From: Natrinema versiforme
GTDB taxonomy: Archaea > Halobacteriota > Halobacteria > Halobacteriales > Natrialbaceae
NCBI RefSeq assembly: GCF_005576615.1
Contig: NZ_CP040330.1
Coordinates: 3,038,001-3,102,000, forward strand
Reading direction: 5' to 3'
Length of the DNA stretch: 64,000 bases
Under the pieces are notes generated by a model. It did not search any database and had not been told where the DNA came from. It saw only the letters and a program-made list of their open reading frames with translations. The position numbers and the translations under genes are program-made. Shown here piece by piece: positions 52,203 to 61,474 of this stretch (the first letter of the stretch is position 1; the number at the start of each line of letters is the position of its first letter).

Positions 52203-52442
52203 TCACTCAGACTCCCCGGCACGTTCGATTCCGTCGTCAGTGATTTCGTGCAACCCACCCCCGATGTTTGTGACTAACCCGGCCGCTGACAGCATTTGTA
52301 ACCGGTTCTGGACGTATTGGCGGCTATAGTCGAGTTCTTCAGAGAGATTCTTCGGGAGATTACGTCCCCATGGGCGTCCCTCGTTCCGTCCATCGAGTAG
52401 TGCGGTGAGGATGCTCTGGTCGGCGTCGTTGAGCTCGTGCAT
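52203..52442 (-). CDS. phiH1-repressor-like winged-helix protein
   Basis: A 79-residue winged-helix protein, MHELNDADQSILTALLDGRNEGRPWG, then DYSRQYVQNRLQMLSAAGLV and GLHEITDDGIERAG. Close relative of the 43627 product. The ATG at 52442 is used because it gives the family's length. Two repeated words 50 bp upstream (52491-52519) are likely operators. Confidence 0.8.
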   Translation of the reverse strand: MHELNDADQSILTALLDGRNEGRPWGRNLPKNLSEELDYSRQYVQNRLQMLSAAGLVTNIGGGLHEITDDGIERAGESE

Positions 52443-52490
52443 GTCTGTGTGTGAGTCGTTGTCGACACAACTTGACGTACACGGTTGACC

Positions 52491-52519
52491 GTGCAAACAC
52501 TGTTCGCGTGCAAACAGTG
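52491..52519. promoter_or_regulatory. Tandem operator-like repeats
   Basis: GTGCAAACACTG (52491-52502) and GTGCAAACAGTG (52508-52519), spaced 17 bp start to start, upstream of the minus-strand repressor gene that begins at 52442. A GTTGTCGACACAAC near-palindrome lies at about 52458-52471. Confidence 0.5.
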
Positions 52520-52520
52520 G

Positions 52521-53201
52521 TTACTCTCGGTCTTGTTCAACGGCTGTTTCCAGCTGGAAGAGCGGCTGCACGTCGCTTTCAGCGTACTCGCGGACGGCGT
52601 CGATTTCCTCCGATGTGGCTTCACCGCTGAGGATTTTCAACCCGAGCTCCGGCATGTCTGCGCCGGTAATCACGTCGCCGTTCAGCGTGGTTTCGACGGT
52701 GTCGATATCGTGGTACTGCAGCGCGGATTCCAGTTTGACGTTGTACCCGGCTTGCCGTTTCACCTGGATAAAGAGATCGTGGTGATCGACGGCGTCGAGA
52801 ACGAGCTGCAGGTCGTCGTACGTGGTGTAGTGCCCGCGGCACTCTCGCGTGGTGACGCGGGCGCGGTGCCGGATCACGGGAAGGTCGTAATAGTCGCCGT
52901 TGAACGTTACGAGGCGGGCGGGCCGGCGGTCCCGGATCCATTCGATCACGTCATCAATCAACTTGCGTTCGTCGCACAGCGTAGATCCGGGACGTATCAG
53001 AACGTCAGTCTCGACCGTTCCGTCCGGGTCCCGGTACCCGACCGGGACAGCGAACAAGCACCAGTGAGTCGGGTCAGAGAATTCGATGTCCGGCTGCGGA
53101 ACGAGGTTAATCGTCTCAATGTCGAATGCGACCGCTCCGGTGAGGTCCGAGCGGCCACGGAAGCGCGGCGTCGGGTGCGTGGACGTGCGTTGTTGACTCA
53201 T
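52521..53201 (-). CDS. DEDD-type 3'-5' exonuclease (PolB-exonuclease-like)
   Basis: A 226-residue protein with the RNase-H-like exonuclease motifs: Exo I FDIET (D27, E29), Exo II FNGDYYDLPVI (D106 as the likely metal ligand) and Exo III YAESD (Y206, D210), the DEDDy type. There is no polymerase domain. Such proteins probably proofread or trim DNA ends in replication of plasmids and viruses. It faces away from the replication operon but lies within the same replicon part. Confidence 0.85.
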   Translation of the reverse strand: MSQQRTSTHPTPRFRGRSDLTGAVAFDIETINLVPQPDIEFSDPTHWCLFAVPVGYRDPDGTVETDVLIRPGSTLCDERKLIDDVIEWIRDRRPARLVTFNGDYYDLPVIRHRARVTTRECRGHYTTYDDLQLVLDAVDHHDLFIQVKRQAGYNVKLESALQYHDIDTVETTLNGDVITGADMPELGLKILSGEATSEEIDAVREYAESDVQPLFQLETAVEQDRE

Positions 53202-53332
53202 AGTTGTTGCTAACTCAAATATACTACTTAAAAGACAGCCAAACGGAGTGAAAGTAGAAATGCAGAATTCGGGTGGCAGAAGGCACTATACCCAAGAATT
53301 TAAGTGAGTTAACGACTAATAGTAAGATAAGA

Positions 53333-53725
53333 ATGAGCACGGCAACAATCCAAGAGTACCGTGACCGACTTGACCCGGTAAACTACCTGCCTAACCGGGA
53401 GGACGCGGTGGATGCGGGCGTCTCACCGGCAGCGTGGCGGTTCGCACGGGCAGTGCTTGACGTGATCGACGCGGGGCAGTACCGTCGAGCTGCGATTGCC
53501 GCGTCAGCGGTGTACGTCGCTGACGTCGCTGCGACCGGTGAGGATCGTGTGTCTCAAACGTCGCTGGCGGAGTTATTCGGGTGCAGTGACAACGGGGTGC
53601 GTCGGCATATGCAGCTGGTCGCTCAGACCGCGACCAGTAAGCTTGACGTGTCGGGGTTCGACGTGGACGAGTCCGTGATTCGGCACGTTGCTCGGACCGG
53701 GCGTGTCACGGGTCTATCCCTATAA
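53333..53725 (+). CDS. TFB-like single cyclin-repeat protein
   Basis: A 130-residue protein starting MSTATIQEYRDRLDPVNYLP. The segment RRAAIAASAVYVADVAATGEDRVSQTSLAELFGCSDNGVRRHMQLV matches the last helices of the second cyclin repeat of archaeal TFB. The zinc ribbon and first repeat are absent. It may compete with host TFB or act as a DNA-binding regulator; this is inferred. Start at 53333 rather than the upstream 53273. Confidence 0.6.
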   Translation: MSTATIQEYRDRLDPVNYLPNREDAVDAGVSPAAWRFARAVLDVIDAGQYRRAAIAASAVYVADVAATGEDRVSQTSLAELFGCSDNGVRRHMQLVAQTATSKLDVSGFDVDESVIRHVARTGRVTGLSL

Positions 53726-54401
53726 TCTCCCGGGCACGGTTGAGTCGGTCCAGCCGTTCCTTCTCGTCGTCACTGTACGTGTCTCGGACGTGCTGGGTTA
53801 GTTCAACAGGGTCAGTGACGTTCTCCTCAGTAATGAGTTCGTGGACGAGTTCCCCGCGGTCCGTGATTCGATAGGCTTCGATTCCCCCGACTCGTTCAGC
53901 GAATCCGTGCCAATACATGCGGTACAAGATTTCTCCAGTGTATTCAGGGCGAATGCCTTGTTTTTCGTAATCGTACGGGAGTTCATCGGGAGAGTCACCG
54001 ATTTCACTTGGGACAACGACATCTTGCTCGTTGAGTGCTATGAACCCGTATTTCTCTTCGGTGTCTACCCATACGATATCGGGGAGAAACTCATTTTCTG
54101 GTTGGTGTTCCCAAGAGGAGAGTGTTGCTTCATGGAAGGTGTCGTGGTGGTCGCGGACGTACTGGTCGGCGTGCCAAGCGGCGACAAGTCCGCGTTCCGT
54201 AATTTCGAAGATGCTGGTGTTGTCGGTGACGGCGTACTGTAGGTAGCCTAAATCGCGGAGAAACCGGAGTCGCGTGCCCATATAGTCCTTTTCGCGGTCG
54301 AGTTTGTGAGCAATGGTACGTGGGTTGTGGCGGCGGCCGGTGGCGAGGATGTTGAGGATTTTCAGATCGGTCGGTGTTGTGAGCTTGTTTCGGTCGGACA
54401 T
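53706..54401 (-). CDS. Two-domain phiH1-type winged-helix regulator
   Basis: A 231-residue protein. An N-terminal winged helix (TDLKILNILATGRRHNPRTIAHKLDREKDYMGTRLRFLRDLGYLQYA) is followed by a second region with a similar helix pattern near 160-195 (IRPEYTGEILYRMYWHGFAERVGGIEAYRITDRG). It overlaps the end of the TFB-like gene by 20 bp, tail to tail. Likely regulator of the replication operon on its other side. Confidence 0.75.
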   Translation of the reverse strand: MSDRNKLTTPTDLKILNILATGRRHNPRTIAHKLDREKDYMGTRLRFLRDLGYLQYAVTDNTSIFEITERGLVAAWHADQYVRDHHDTFHEATLSSWEHQPENEFLPDIVWVDTEEKYGFIALNEQDVVVPSEIGDSPDELPYDYEKQGIRPEYTGEILYRMYWHGFAERVGGIEAYRITDRGELVHELITEENVTDPVELTQHVRDTYSDDEKERLDRLNRAREIIGIDP

Positions 54402-54734
54402 GGTGGCGGGGTTCTCCCTGTAGTGTTATAATTCACAGTGGTTCTGGCGTCTCGGGTGGTATCGCTCCGTGATTCAGTCTGTATTGGAGCGCACCGAGGA
54501 TTTATAAGATCCGGGTTGTTATGGTTGAGTACGCAACTCACCGACCGAGACTCACCGCTCGGACTTACGTCTCACTCTGAGTCTGATTTTGAGAAACGGT
54601 CGGGAGAGGCGGCCTAGTAAGCAAACCCACTCCCGACACATGCAACTACGAACGCCACACCCTAAAAAAGACCGCTCAGGGGAACAGCACGCACACTACA
54701 GCCGTCACGGCCGCTACTATGCGGGTGGAGGTCG
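54402..54734. promoter_or_regulatory. Control region of the replication operon
   Basis: A TATA-like TTTATAAG lies at 54501-54508. Several ACTCACC/GAGTC words and an 8-bp inverted repeat GTCGGGAG (54599-54606) with CTCCCGAC (54630-54637) follow. A GGAGGTC ribosome site immediately precedes the ATG at 54735. A long leader is therefore likely, with the inverted repeat as a possible control site. Confidence 0.45.
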
Positions 54735-55973
54735 ATGACCGGCGAGTACGACGAAGAAACTGTCGAGAAATACCTCACCGCAGCACGCAGCACCGACAAC
54801 GACCGCGTGGACGTGCAAGTTGAGGCGCTCCTCAACCGACTCGTTGAGCGCGTGAAGGCTGTCGACAAGAAGTGGAAGTGGTTAGACGAAGTCGGTAACG
54901 TCAAAGAGGCTCTCGCCCGGTTCGCAGAGGAAACCGGGGATCCTGGGGCCGTTATTGAACACGTAGACGAATACGGGAATGACTACGCGAATGACACCGG
55001 GCAGAAAGTCAGCACCGGCACGATCACCGGTGATATGCTGGATAAGGTCCGTGAATTGGACCGTGAAACGCGTGCAGAGTCCGGTGAAGAGTTCGAAATA
55101 GACGGTGATGGGATCGGGTTCGACCGGTACCTGGAAGAGCACCTCGTCCGAGTCGTGCAACTACGGAACACCGACCACGTGTCCAACGTAACGACGCGGT
55201 TCGAATTCGACGATGGGACGGAAATTGAGTGCGGTGAAGATCACTTGTACTGGGAGCCGTTCTTCCGAGCGGTTGCCCCGCATACGCAGATCGATTCGGG
55301 TGTGATGCGGGAATTCGCGTCACAACAAGCGACGACGCGAATCCCCGACGACGCGGGGGATGTGACCGACACCAACTCGCATGCGTACAGCCTGTACTGC
55401 AAGTTGTCGCTCGGCCCGGAAGAACGGCCGTGGTCAAAGAACACTGACCTGTGGGACAAGGCAATCAAGGATCTGATCAAAGAATACGGAACAGAAACCG
55501 TATCGACAGGTCCGCGCACGGAAGCCTGGGAGAATCTGCAGGGCAAAATCGGGGCAGCGCGCGCTACGGCGAATCTCGACGATGCAGTCGAGCACGCTGA
55601 AGTGTACGTAGACGAAGATCTGGACGAAGTGTGGGTGCCGACGAGTATGGCCGCGACGGTCGTTGAGGATGTTGAAATTGACCGGCAGGACCTGCAGATG
55701 GAACTCGCAAAGCGGGGTGTGGATAGCGATCACCTCAGCGGTGACAAGCTCGGATTCAAGGTCACGCGGAACGGGTCGTTCCAGCGGTTCTGGCGGTTCG
55801 ACGCAACGCACGAAGCGACTCCGGAGCCGCGTGAGGTTGTCGACACGATCAGCACCGGTGGCGCGTCGAACATCGGCGGGTCGTCCGGTACGGCAGCGGC
55901 TGACGGCGGGACGTACGGCCGCGACCCGACAGGCGACGAAGACAGTGACGAGAACCGGGGTGACGGCGAATGA
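54735..55973 (+). CDS. Replication-operon protein 1, unknown function
   Basis: A 412-residue acidic protein. It has a helical N-terminus (NRLVERVKAVDKKWKWLDEVGNVKEAL), a central part with beta strands (TTRFEFDDGTEIECGEDHLYWEPFFRAVAP) and a low-complexity end rich in Gly, Asp and Ser. No family recognised. It overlaps the helicase start by ATGA, so it is the first gene of a coupled four-gene operon and probably a replication accessory factor. Confidence 0.7.
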   Translation: MTGEYDEETVEKYLTAARSTDNDRVDVQVEALLNRLVERVKAVDKKWKWLDEVGNVKEALARFAEETGDPGAVIEHVDEYGNDYANDTGQKVSTGTITGDMLDKVRELDRETRAESGEEFEIDGDGIGFDRYLEEHLVRVVQLRNTDHVSNVTTRFEFDDGTEIECGEDHLYWEPFFRAVAPHTQIDSGVMREFASQQATTRIPDDAGDVTDTNSHAYSLYCKLSLGPEERPWSKNTDLWDKAIKDLIKEYGTETVSTGPRTEAWENLQGKIGAARATANLDDAVEHAEVYVDEDLDEVWVPTSMAATVVEDVEIDRQDLQMELAKRGVDSDHLSGDKLGFKVTRNGSFQRFWRFDATHEATPEPREVVDTISTGGASNIGGSSGTAAADGGTYGRDPTGDEDSDENRGDGE

Positions 55974-57973
55974 CCGGGCGCGAGAAGAACGGCGACGGCG
56001 ACGCGATCCCGGGGTGGCTCCGCGAGAACCTCCCGAAGAAACTGGACGGTATGGAACTCGTCGGGACGGACGTCGCCGGAGTAACGGACTCCGCGCGACT
56101 GTACGGCCCGCCGGGAGCCGGGAAAACCACGCAAATAACGGTGCGGACGGCCGTCGTCGCGGACGCGCTCGATCTGCACCCGAGTGATATAACGGTGTGT
56201 ACGTTCCGGACGTCGCAGGCTGACAAGGTCCGTGAACGCGGTGTTGACTGGGATGCGTTCCCGGAAGGTGACGCGGACACGTACGAGTACTGGGCGACGA
56301 CGCACGCTGTCGCAGCACGTGCGACCGGGTTCCACGACCAATTCGACGGTGAGTCCGACGACCTGGAAGGAATGGCGAATGAGAAGCAGAAACGCCGATT
56401 TTGCGACGAGTACGACGTCACGTTCCAGGTCCCGAAGCCGTGGTACTCGACGGCGTGGGACGTGTTCCATAACCTGTACACGTACGCGAAGCAGAACATG
56501 CTGGACGTCGGGTCGTCACGGTTCCTTGACGGTGACCGGTGGGACCGCCGGCCACTTGAACAGGACATGCGTGCGTGGCGGAAGCTCGACGCGTTCCACG
56601 ATGAATGGGAGAGTGGAACGTCGTTCCACGCGGTCGCTGAGGCGTGGGAGACGTGGAAACACCGACACAACGTGTACGATTTCTTCGAACAGCTGGAGGC
56701 AGCGCTCGCGGCTGACGCACCGCTCCCACTGATGGAACTCCTCGTGATCGACGAGTACCACGACGCGTACCCGCTCATGGCGACGCTGTCGGAGAAGTGG
56801 ATTCGGAACGCGGAAATCGCACTCGTCGCCGGTGACCCCGACCAGTGCATCAACTCGTTCAACGGCGCGGACCCGCGAATCTTCGAGCGACTGCACGAGC
56901 GTGTCGACAAGGACATGCCCGTGATTCACCTCCCGAAGAGTCACCGGTGTCCCACGGAGCACTACCAGGCGGCGGCGCGGATGCTCCGCGAAGAGCGTAA
57001 CGTGCCGGCGCTGGACACGGACGGGCGCGGGCTGATCAACCGGTTCCGCCCGACGCCGATTGACTACGACGACCGTGCCGGTGAATGGGATTTGCCGAAC
57101 CCTGACGAACCCGGCACGCCGGTGTGGTTGTGGTGTGAACACGGGCCGGGTGTCATGTTCCTCGCACGGACGCAACGGCAGTTAGACGGCGTCGGCGCGG
57201 CGCTCGACCGGCACGGGATCGTGTACGAATCGCAGACCGACGTGGCCGGTGACTGGGAGAAACGTCTCCGTCTCATGCGTGCACTCGACCGGGTCGCTGA
57301 CGTGCGGCCGGCGACGCAAGCGAGCGTCTTGGACGGTGACCAGTACGACGACTCCGGCCGGCAGCACGAGCGTATCGGGCGGAAACGGTTCACGCCGGAC
57401 GAGGCGTTCGCGCTGGTTGAGCACTCGGACGCGCGGGCGCTCGACGGCCAGGGTGAACTCCTCTCGCTAATCGGGACCGCACGCCTGCAGAACAACAGCG
57501 TACACGTCGATGAGTTCGCACAGCATGTGAAGGACTCGTGGTGGGGGCGGTACGCAAACGGCCGCGAGTCGATTGACGAGCTAACGTACCTCAATGACGA
57601 CGAGAAGACGGCGATGAAAATGGCGTGGACGCGGTACGAGGACCGCAAATTCACGATTGACGTCGCTGACGATACGCGACTCCTCACGATTCATGCCGCG
57701 AAGGGCGCGGAGCAAGACGACGTGGTGCTGTACGACGGGACCACGAAGCGAATCCAGGATCAGTGCGACGAGCACGACGACGAGCGGGAGAACGAAGCCC
57801 GGACCTGGTACGTCTCACTCACCCGCGCGTCGGAACGGCTGCACATCGTTCGTGACGGGCACGAATGGACGCGACAACACCTGCCGGACGACCTGGAACC
57901 CGCGGCGGCGGCCGCGGCGAAACGCGCGGCAGACCGTGACGCTGACGGCAGCACGGGAGGTGAGCAAGCATGA
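55970..57973 (+). CDS. UvrD/Rep-type superfamily 1 DNA helicase
   Basis: A 667-residue helicase with SF1A motifs in order: Walker A GPPGAGKTT (46-54), motif Ia-like TVCTFRTSQADKVRERG, motif II VIDEYHDAYPL with DEYH, motif III AGDPDQCINSFNGAD, motif IV KSHRCP, motif V TIHAAKGAEQDDVVLYDG and motif VI YVSLTRASERLHIV. It unwinds DNA 3' to 5' using ATP. ATGA overlaps couple it to the genes on both sides. It is expected to work with the downstream primase-polymerase in replicating the element. Confidence 0.92.
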   Translation: MTGREKNGDGDAIPGWLRENLPKKLDGMELVGTDVAGVTDSARLYGPPGAGKTTQITVRTAVVADALDLHPSDITVCTFRTSQADKVRERGVDWDAFPEGDADTYEYWATTHAVAARATGFHDQFDGESDDLEGMANEKQKRRFCDEYDVTFQVPKPWYSTAWDVFHNLYTYAKQNMLDVGSSRFLDGDRWDRRPLEQDMRAWRKLDAFHDEWESGTSFHAVAEAWETWKHRHNVYDFFEQLEAALAADAPLPLMELLVIDEYHDAYPLMATLSEKWIRNAEIALVAGDPDQCINSFNGADPRIFERLHERVDKDMPVIHLPKSHRCPTEHYQAAARMLREERNVPALDTDGRGLINRFRPTPIDYDDRAGEWDLPNPDEPGTPVWLWCEHGPGVMFLARTQRQLDGVGAALDRHGIVYESQTDVAGDWEKRLRLMRALDRVADVRPATQASVLDGDQYDDSGRQHERIGRKRFTPDEAFALVEHSDARALDGQGELLSLIGTARLQNNSVHVDEFAQHVKDSWWGRYANGRESIDELTYLNDDEKTAMKMAWTRYEDRKFTIDVADDTRLLTIHAAKGAEQDDVVLYDGTTKRIQDQCDEHDDERENEARTWYVSLTRASERLHIVRDGHEWTRQHLPDDLEPAAAAAAKRAADRDADGSTGGEQA

Positions 57974-59724
57974 CCACGAACACTGACGACGAGACGCCGG
58001 ACTGGGCGGCAGAAATGAGCGACCGTGAACCGGTCGAAGCGGAGGTACTCGACGACGTCACTGGCGAGTGGCGCGACGAAACGTTACTCAACCGTGCCCG
58101 TCACGTGTTCCGCGACGTGTACCTGGAAGCGCGTGACCGCGCGGACGCTGACCGGGCGTACGTCCTGCATGACGTGCTTGACGCGGTGTGCAGGGACCGC
58201 GGGTTCAACGGGCTCACTCGGGAACTCCGCGGGGATGCGGAGTGGCTCGTGTGGACACCGGGAAGCCGCGACGCCCCGCTGTACGCGTACACGCCGGACT
58301 TGGCCGGTGACACGACCGCGGAGCGGGAACGGTTCGCGGAGCTTCTCGACACGGTCGGTGTCGGCACGGAACGGTTCATCGACGTGCACGACGGGCAGAA
58401 AGGGTCGTTCGACACAGGGAACGCCCGCGAGTACGACGACCCGTCGATTACCGGGAACTACGGTGTGAAAGGCGGGCAAGGTGGCAGCGACACCGACCGG
58501 TGGTTAGTGGACATTGACGTTGACGACTACGACGACGCTACGCAGAACGAGTTCGTTGACGGGCTCCGCGGTAACACGCTGTCCGTTGCGTCCGCTCACA
58601 CGGAGACGGAACGACCCGGGCATCTGTACGTTGTTGTGACTGGTGACCCGCGAGACGTGGTGCGTGACGTGCTCGGACGCGACGTGCGGAACCCGGTCGC
58701 GTCGTTCGGTGAAATCCGGATTGACGACCAGTACTGTGTCGGGCCCGGATCGGAAATCGTATGCGGGTGCAAGAAATGCACCAGCGAGAACGCTGATTCG
58801 AACGGATACGGGCGATACGAGTTCGCGTCGGCAGTCCCCCCGGTCGTGTGGTCGAAGGACGACTTCCGCGCGTTCCTCCGCTCGGACGTGAAGATCCGCG
58901 CGGCAGCTGACCAGACCACCGACGACAACGACGACGGTACCGGCGGTACGGTCGATACGAGTGACACGGACGAGATTGTGGACTTCGCAGAGAGCGTGGA
59001 CGACACGGTCTCTGACGCGCTGAACTACGGAGTCCCGAACGACCGGTCGGCAGCGGACTCGTTCATAGCGTGGGCGCTCGGTCCGTGGTTGAACTTCGAC
59101 ACGGACGCGGTCGAGTCCGAACTCGATGACCATGGAACAAGCAAGTGGCAGGACCGCGGAGACAGTTACAAGAGGTCCGTGCTGACTGGCGTCGATGCCC
59201 GGGAAGACAAGATGAACACTGACGGCTATGACGGTGACGTGCCGCACTGGGCGGTCGTCAAGTACGCGGTCGAGACAGGGATCGTTGACGAGGACGACCT
59301 GGTTGAGAAGAATAGCGACGACAGGGCCGGGTCGTACGACGCGCTCCCATCGAAACTGCACTACGAAGCGACGCTGGAAGCGATTGAAGAACTCGGCGTT
59401 AACCACGGGTGGGAGTGGGACGAAGAGCGTGCCGACACGGACCGCGAGTATTACGCCGTCGTGGAAGAGTACGCACCGGACGGTACGGACGTGTTCGTTG
59501 ACGACGCGGCGTTCCTAGTCGCGTGCATCCTTGCCCGGGAGGATGACGCGGTGTCGGGCGATGCTGACGTGCCGAACCGCGCGCTCACTCCGATTGTCGG
59601 TCCGGTGGACGAGGCCAGCGACGACACTGTGGAACTCGGGCGAGAAGTGTTCCACGAGTTAACCGAGTCTGAGGCGCGTGAACGCTTCTACAGTGCCGGG
59701 AATTCCGGAGGTGAGACCGCATGA
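57970..59724 (+). CDS. Archaeo-eukaryotic primase-polymerase (prim-pol) type protein
   Basis: A 584-residue protein. Residues about 150-320 resemble the prim-pol fold: a DxD metal site in WLVDIDVDDYDD (D181, D183), H218 in ERPGHLYVVVTGDP, and GEIRIDDQYCVGPGS (about 247-261), which matches the nucleotide-binding strand seen as VGPxS in this family. A Cys group (C265, C267, C270) follows. The C-terminal half is acidic and may be a separate helical domain (FIAWALGPWLNFDTDAVESELDDHG). It likely starts DNA synthesis for the element. ATGA overlaps on both sides. Confidence 0.78.
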   Translation: MTTNTDDETPDWAAEMSDREPVEAEVLDDVTGEWRDETLLNRARHVFRDVYLEARDRADADRAYVLHDVLDAVCRDRGFNGLTRELRGDAEWLVWTPGSRDAPLYAYTPDLAGDTTAERERFAELLDTVGVGTERFIDVHDGQKGSFDTGNAREYDDPSITGNYGVKGGQGGSDTDRWLVDIDVDDYDDATQNEFVDGLRGNTLSVASAHTETERPGHLYVVVTGDPRDVVRDVLGRDVRNPVASFGEIRIDDQYCVGPGSEIVCGCKKCTSENADSNGYGRYEFASAVPPVVWSKDDFRAFLRSDVKIRAAADQTTDDNDDGTGGTVDTSDTDEIVDFAESVDDTVSDALNYGVPNDRSAADSFIAWALGPWLNFDTDAVESELDDHGTSKWQDRGDSYKRSVLTGVDAREDKMNTDGYDGDVPHWAVVKYAVETGIVDEDDLVEKNSDDRAGSYDALPSKLHYEATLEAIEELGVNHGWEWDEERADTDREYYAVVEEYAPDGTDVFVDDAAFLVACILAREDDAVSGDADVPNRALTPIVGPVDEASDDTVELGREVFHELTESEARERFYSAGNSGGETA

Positions 59725-60446
59725 CCGACTCGTCAACAGCGTGGGTCATGGCCAACTGGCCACGAATCAGCGGGCTCCCCGCTCCGGATTCTGACGAGTG
59801 GATGCTTCGGGATACGCCGCTCACTCGGTCAACGCTCGAATGCCTCAAGAGTAATTCGCTGGTTGAACTCGTGGAACGGGACCAATCGCGGCCGGCGACG
59901 CGGACAGCGCGCTCGACGCAACAGGCAACGTACCGCACGAAGCATTATGATAGCGTGTTCGACAAGATAGACGAGTTTACCGACCTGTCCCGAGAAACCG
60001 CTGAAACGTTCGCTGTGCGCCCGTCAGCGGACGTGTACATCGTGGAACTGTTCGCCTGGCTGGGTGCGACGGTTGCTGACGATATCCAGCGAGTTGAGGA
60101 CGAGTACGACCTGGACGTGCAACTGGTGGGAGTCGGTATCGAAGACCCGGGAGAGTACCCGGGCGAGTTCATCGAAGTGGATACGGAGACGCTGAGTGAC
60201 GCGTCGTCGCCGGTGCTCCGCGCGGTCCCAGACGTGCCGGACGTGTTGGTGATGCACTCGCGGATCACATACGGTGACGTTCGTTCGGCGGTACTTGACC
60301 GAACGGACCCGAGCGAGCACCTCGTGAATCCGGACGACGGGATGCTTGAACCGGTGATCCGGAATCTCCTCGTGGACGAAGAGGTCACATTCGACGCAGA
60401 CGGGAAAGATGGGTGCAGGCAAGCGACGCTAGAAGAGCTATTCTGA
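59721..60446 (+). CDS. Replication-operon protein 4, unknown function
   Basis: A 241-residue protein, MTDSSTAWVMANWPRISGLP. A winged-helix-like start (TPLTRSTLECLKSNSLVELVERD) precedes an alpha/beta part (VQLVGVGIEDPGEYPGEFIEVDTETLS; VPDVLVMHSRITYGDVRSAVLD). Not recognised. Last gene of the coupled operon; the element ends about 180 bp later at the tRNA-Pro. Confidence 0.65.
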   Translation: MTDSSTAWVMANWPRISGLPAPDSDEWMLRDTPLTRSTLECLKSNSLVELVERDQSRPATRTARSTQQATYRTKHYDSVFDKIDEFTDLSRETAETFAVRPSADVYIVELFAWLGATVADDIQRVEDEYDLDVQLVGVGIEDPGEYPGEFIEVDTETLSDASSPVLRAVPDVPDVLVMHSRITYGDVRSAVLDRTDPSEHLVNPDDGMLEPVIRNLLVDEEVTFDADGKDGCRQATLEELF

Positions 60447-60628
60447 CGCTTCCCGAACCAGGGGTTTATGTTTACTTCCACCCCGGTAGCTCGGATTGTA
60501 ATCGCATGACGGCCCGGACGTCCACTATGAGTCATAGTGAACTCTCCCCCTCCGGAACCGCTAGCGACTGCCGGGACCCGGAGCTATAATGCGATTTTGC
60601 CCGACTCCCAAAAGGCTGTGAGGTATGA

Positions 60629-60645
60629 TGGGCCGGCGCGAATTC
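60629..60645 (-). other. Right attachment site, within tRNA-Pro
   Basis: Identical 17 bases to 2396-2412. Because it is the 3' end of the tRNA gene, the inserted element leaves the tRNA intact. Confidence 0.75.
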
Positions 60646-60701
60646 GAATCGCGGTTACGGCCACCCGAAGGCCGAAGGATACCAAGCTACCCCACCGGCC
60701 C
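60629..60701 (-). tRNA. tRNA-Pro (anticodon CGG)
   Basis: A 73-base cloverleaf on the minus strand. The acceptor GGGCCGG/CCGGCCC pairs fully, with discriminator A. The anticodon stem CGGCC/GGCCG encloses the loop TTCGGGT with CGG at 34-36. The T-stem CGCGA/TCGCG has loop TTCGAAT. D-loop GG is present, there is no intron and CCA is not encoded. It decodes CCG proline codons and is the integration target of the element. Confidence 0.93.
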
Positions 60702-60802
60702 GCATTCGGAAGGTGCGCGTCCGGCGGTTTAACGCTTGCGAAAGGGATCATTTGACCGTCGGAGGCGAGTCGATTTCTCGAGCGAGCGCCCGGGAATTGA
60801 CC

Positions 60803-61405
60803 TCAAAACCGGTCGTAGCCGTCCGTGTCCAGAAAGTGGTGTGCGACGGTGATCGCCTGATCCGCGTGCAGCAGTTCGGGGCCGAGCCGGAGCCGCTGAT
60901 CGGCGTAGTCCTCGAGCAACGCCGCTTCCGCGTCGGTGAAGTCGTGATGGTCGGAGAGTACGAAGATCCCGTTCTCGAGCGCGTCCGCGCCCACGTCGAC
61001 GACCGCCTCGCCGTCCTCGTGAAGTTGGACGATCGGGCCGTCGTCGGCGATTTCCTCGAGCGTGCCCTCGAAGCCGCGCCGGTACAGTTCGATGCCGGGG
61101 CTGGGTTCGGCGGGCAGCGCGCCGATGGCCTCGTCGCGGTGCTCGAGGGCCTTGCGGACCAGCGCGGCGGTGCTTCGCTCGTCGGGGTTGAGCCGCTGGA
61201 GGTCGCGCCCGTCGAAGGTGATCGTGAGTTCGTCCTGTGCGATCAGATGGACGCGGACGTCCTCGCGGATGCCGTGGGAGGTGACGAAGGCGGCGGTGAT
61301 CGACCGACAGAGGGCGTCGAGGCGACCGGCACCGCCCGCGAGGTCGTCGAGCGAGAAATCGGGCTCCGTGGGAACGTCATGACCGATGAGTACGAACTGG
61401 CGCAT
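60803..61405 (-). CDS. trmY: tRNA (pseudouridine(54)-N1)-methyltransferase TrmY
   Basis: A 200-residue SPOUT-type methyltransferase starting MRQFVLIGHDVPTEPDFSLDDLAGGAGRLD. This opening, ITAAFVTSHGIREDVRVHL and FVLSDHHDFTDAEAALLED near the end are characteristic of TrmY, which methylates pseudouridine 54 in the T-loop of archaeal tRNAs. The ATG at 61405 fits the family start; the longer frame upstream is Gly/Pro-rich and not conserved. It is host DNA right of the element, about 100 bp beyond the tRNA-Pro. Confidence 0.9.
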   Translation of the reverse strand: MRQFVLIGHDVPTEPDFSLDDLAGGAGRLDALCRSITAAFVTSHGIREDVRVHLIAQDELTITFDGRDLQRLNPDERSTAALVRKALEHRDEAIGALPAEPSPGIELYRRGFEGTLEEIADDGPIVQLHEDGEAVVDVGADALENGIFVLSDHHDFTDAEAALLEDYADQRLRLGPELLHADQAITVAHHFLDTDGYDRF

Positions 61406-61474
61406 ACCGGAGGATGGCGGGCCGGCGGGATAGCCGCCACGGTTCGGCGGTCCCGGCGTCATCGCGACGGGCGG

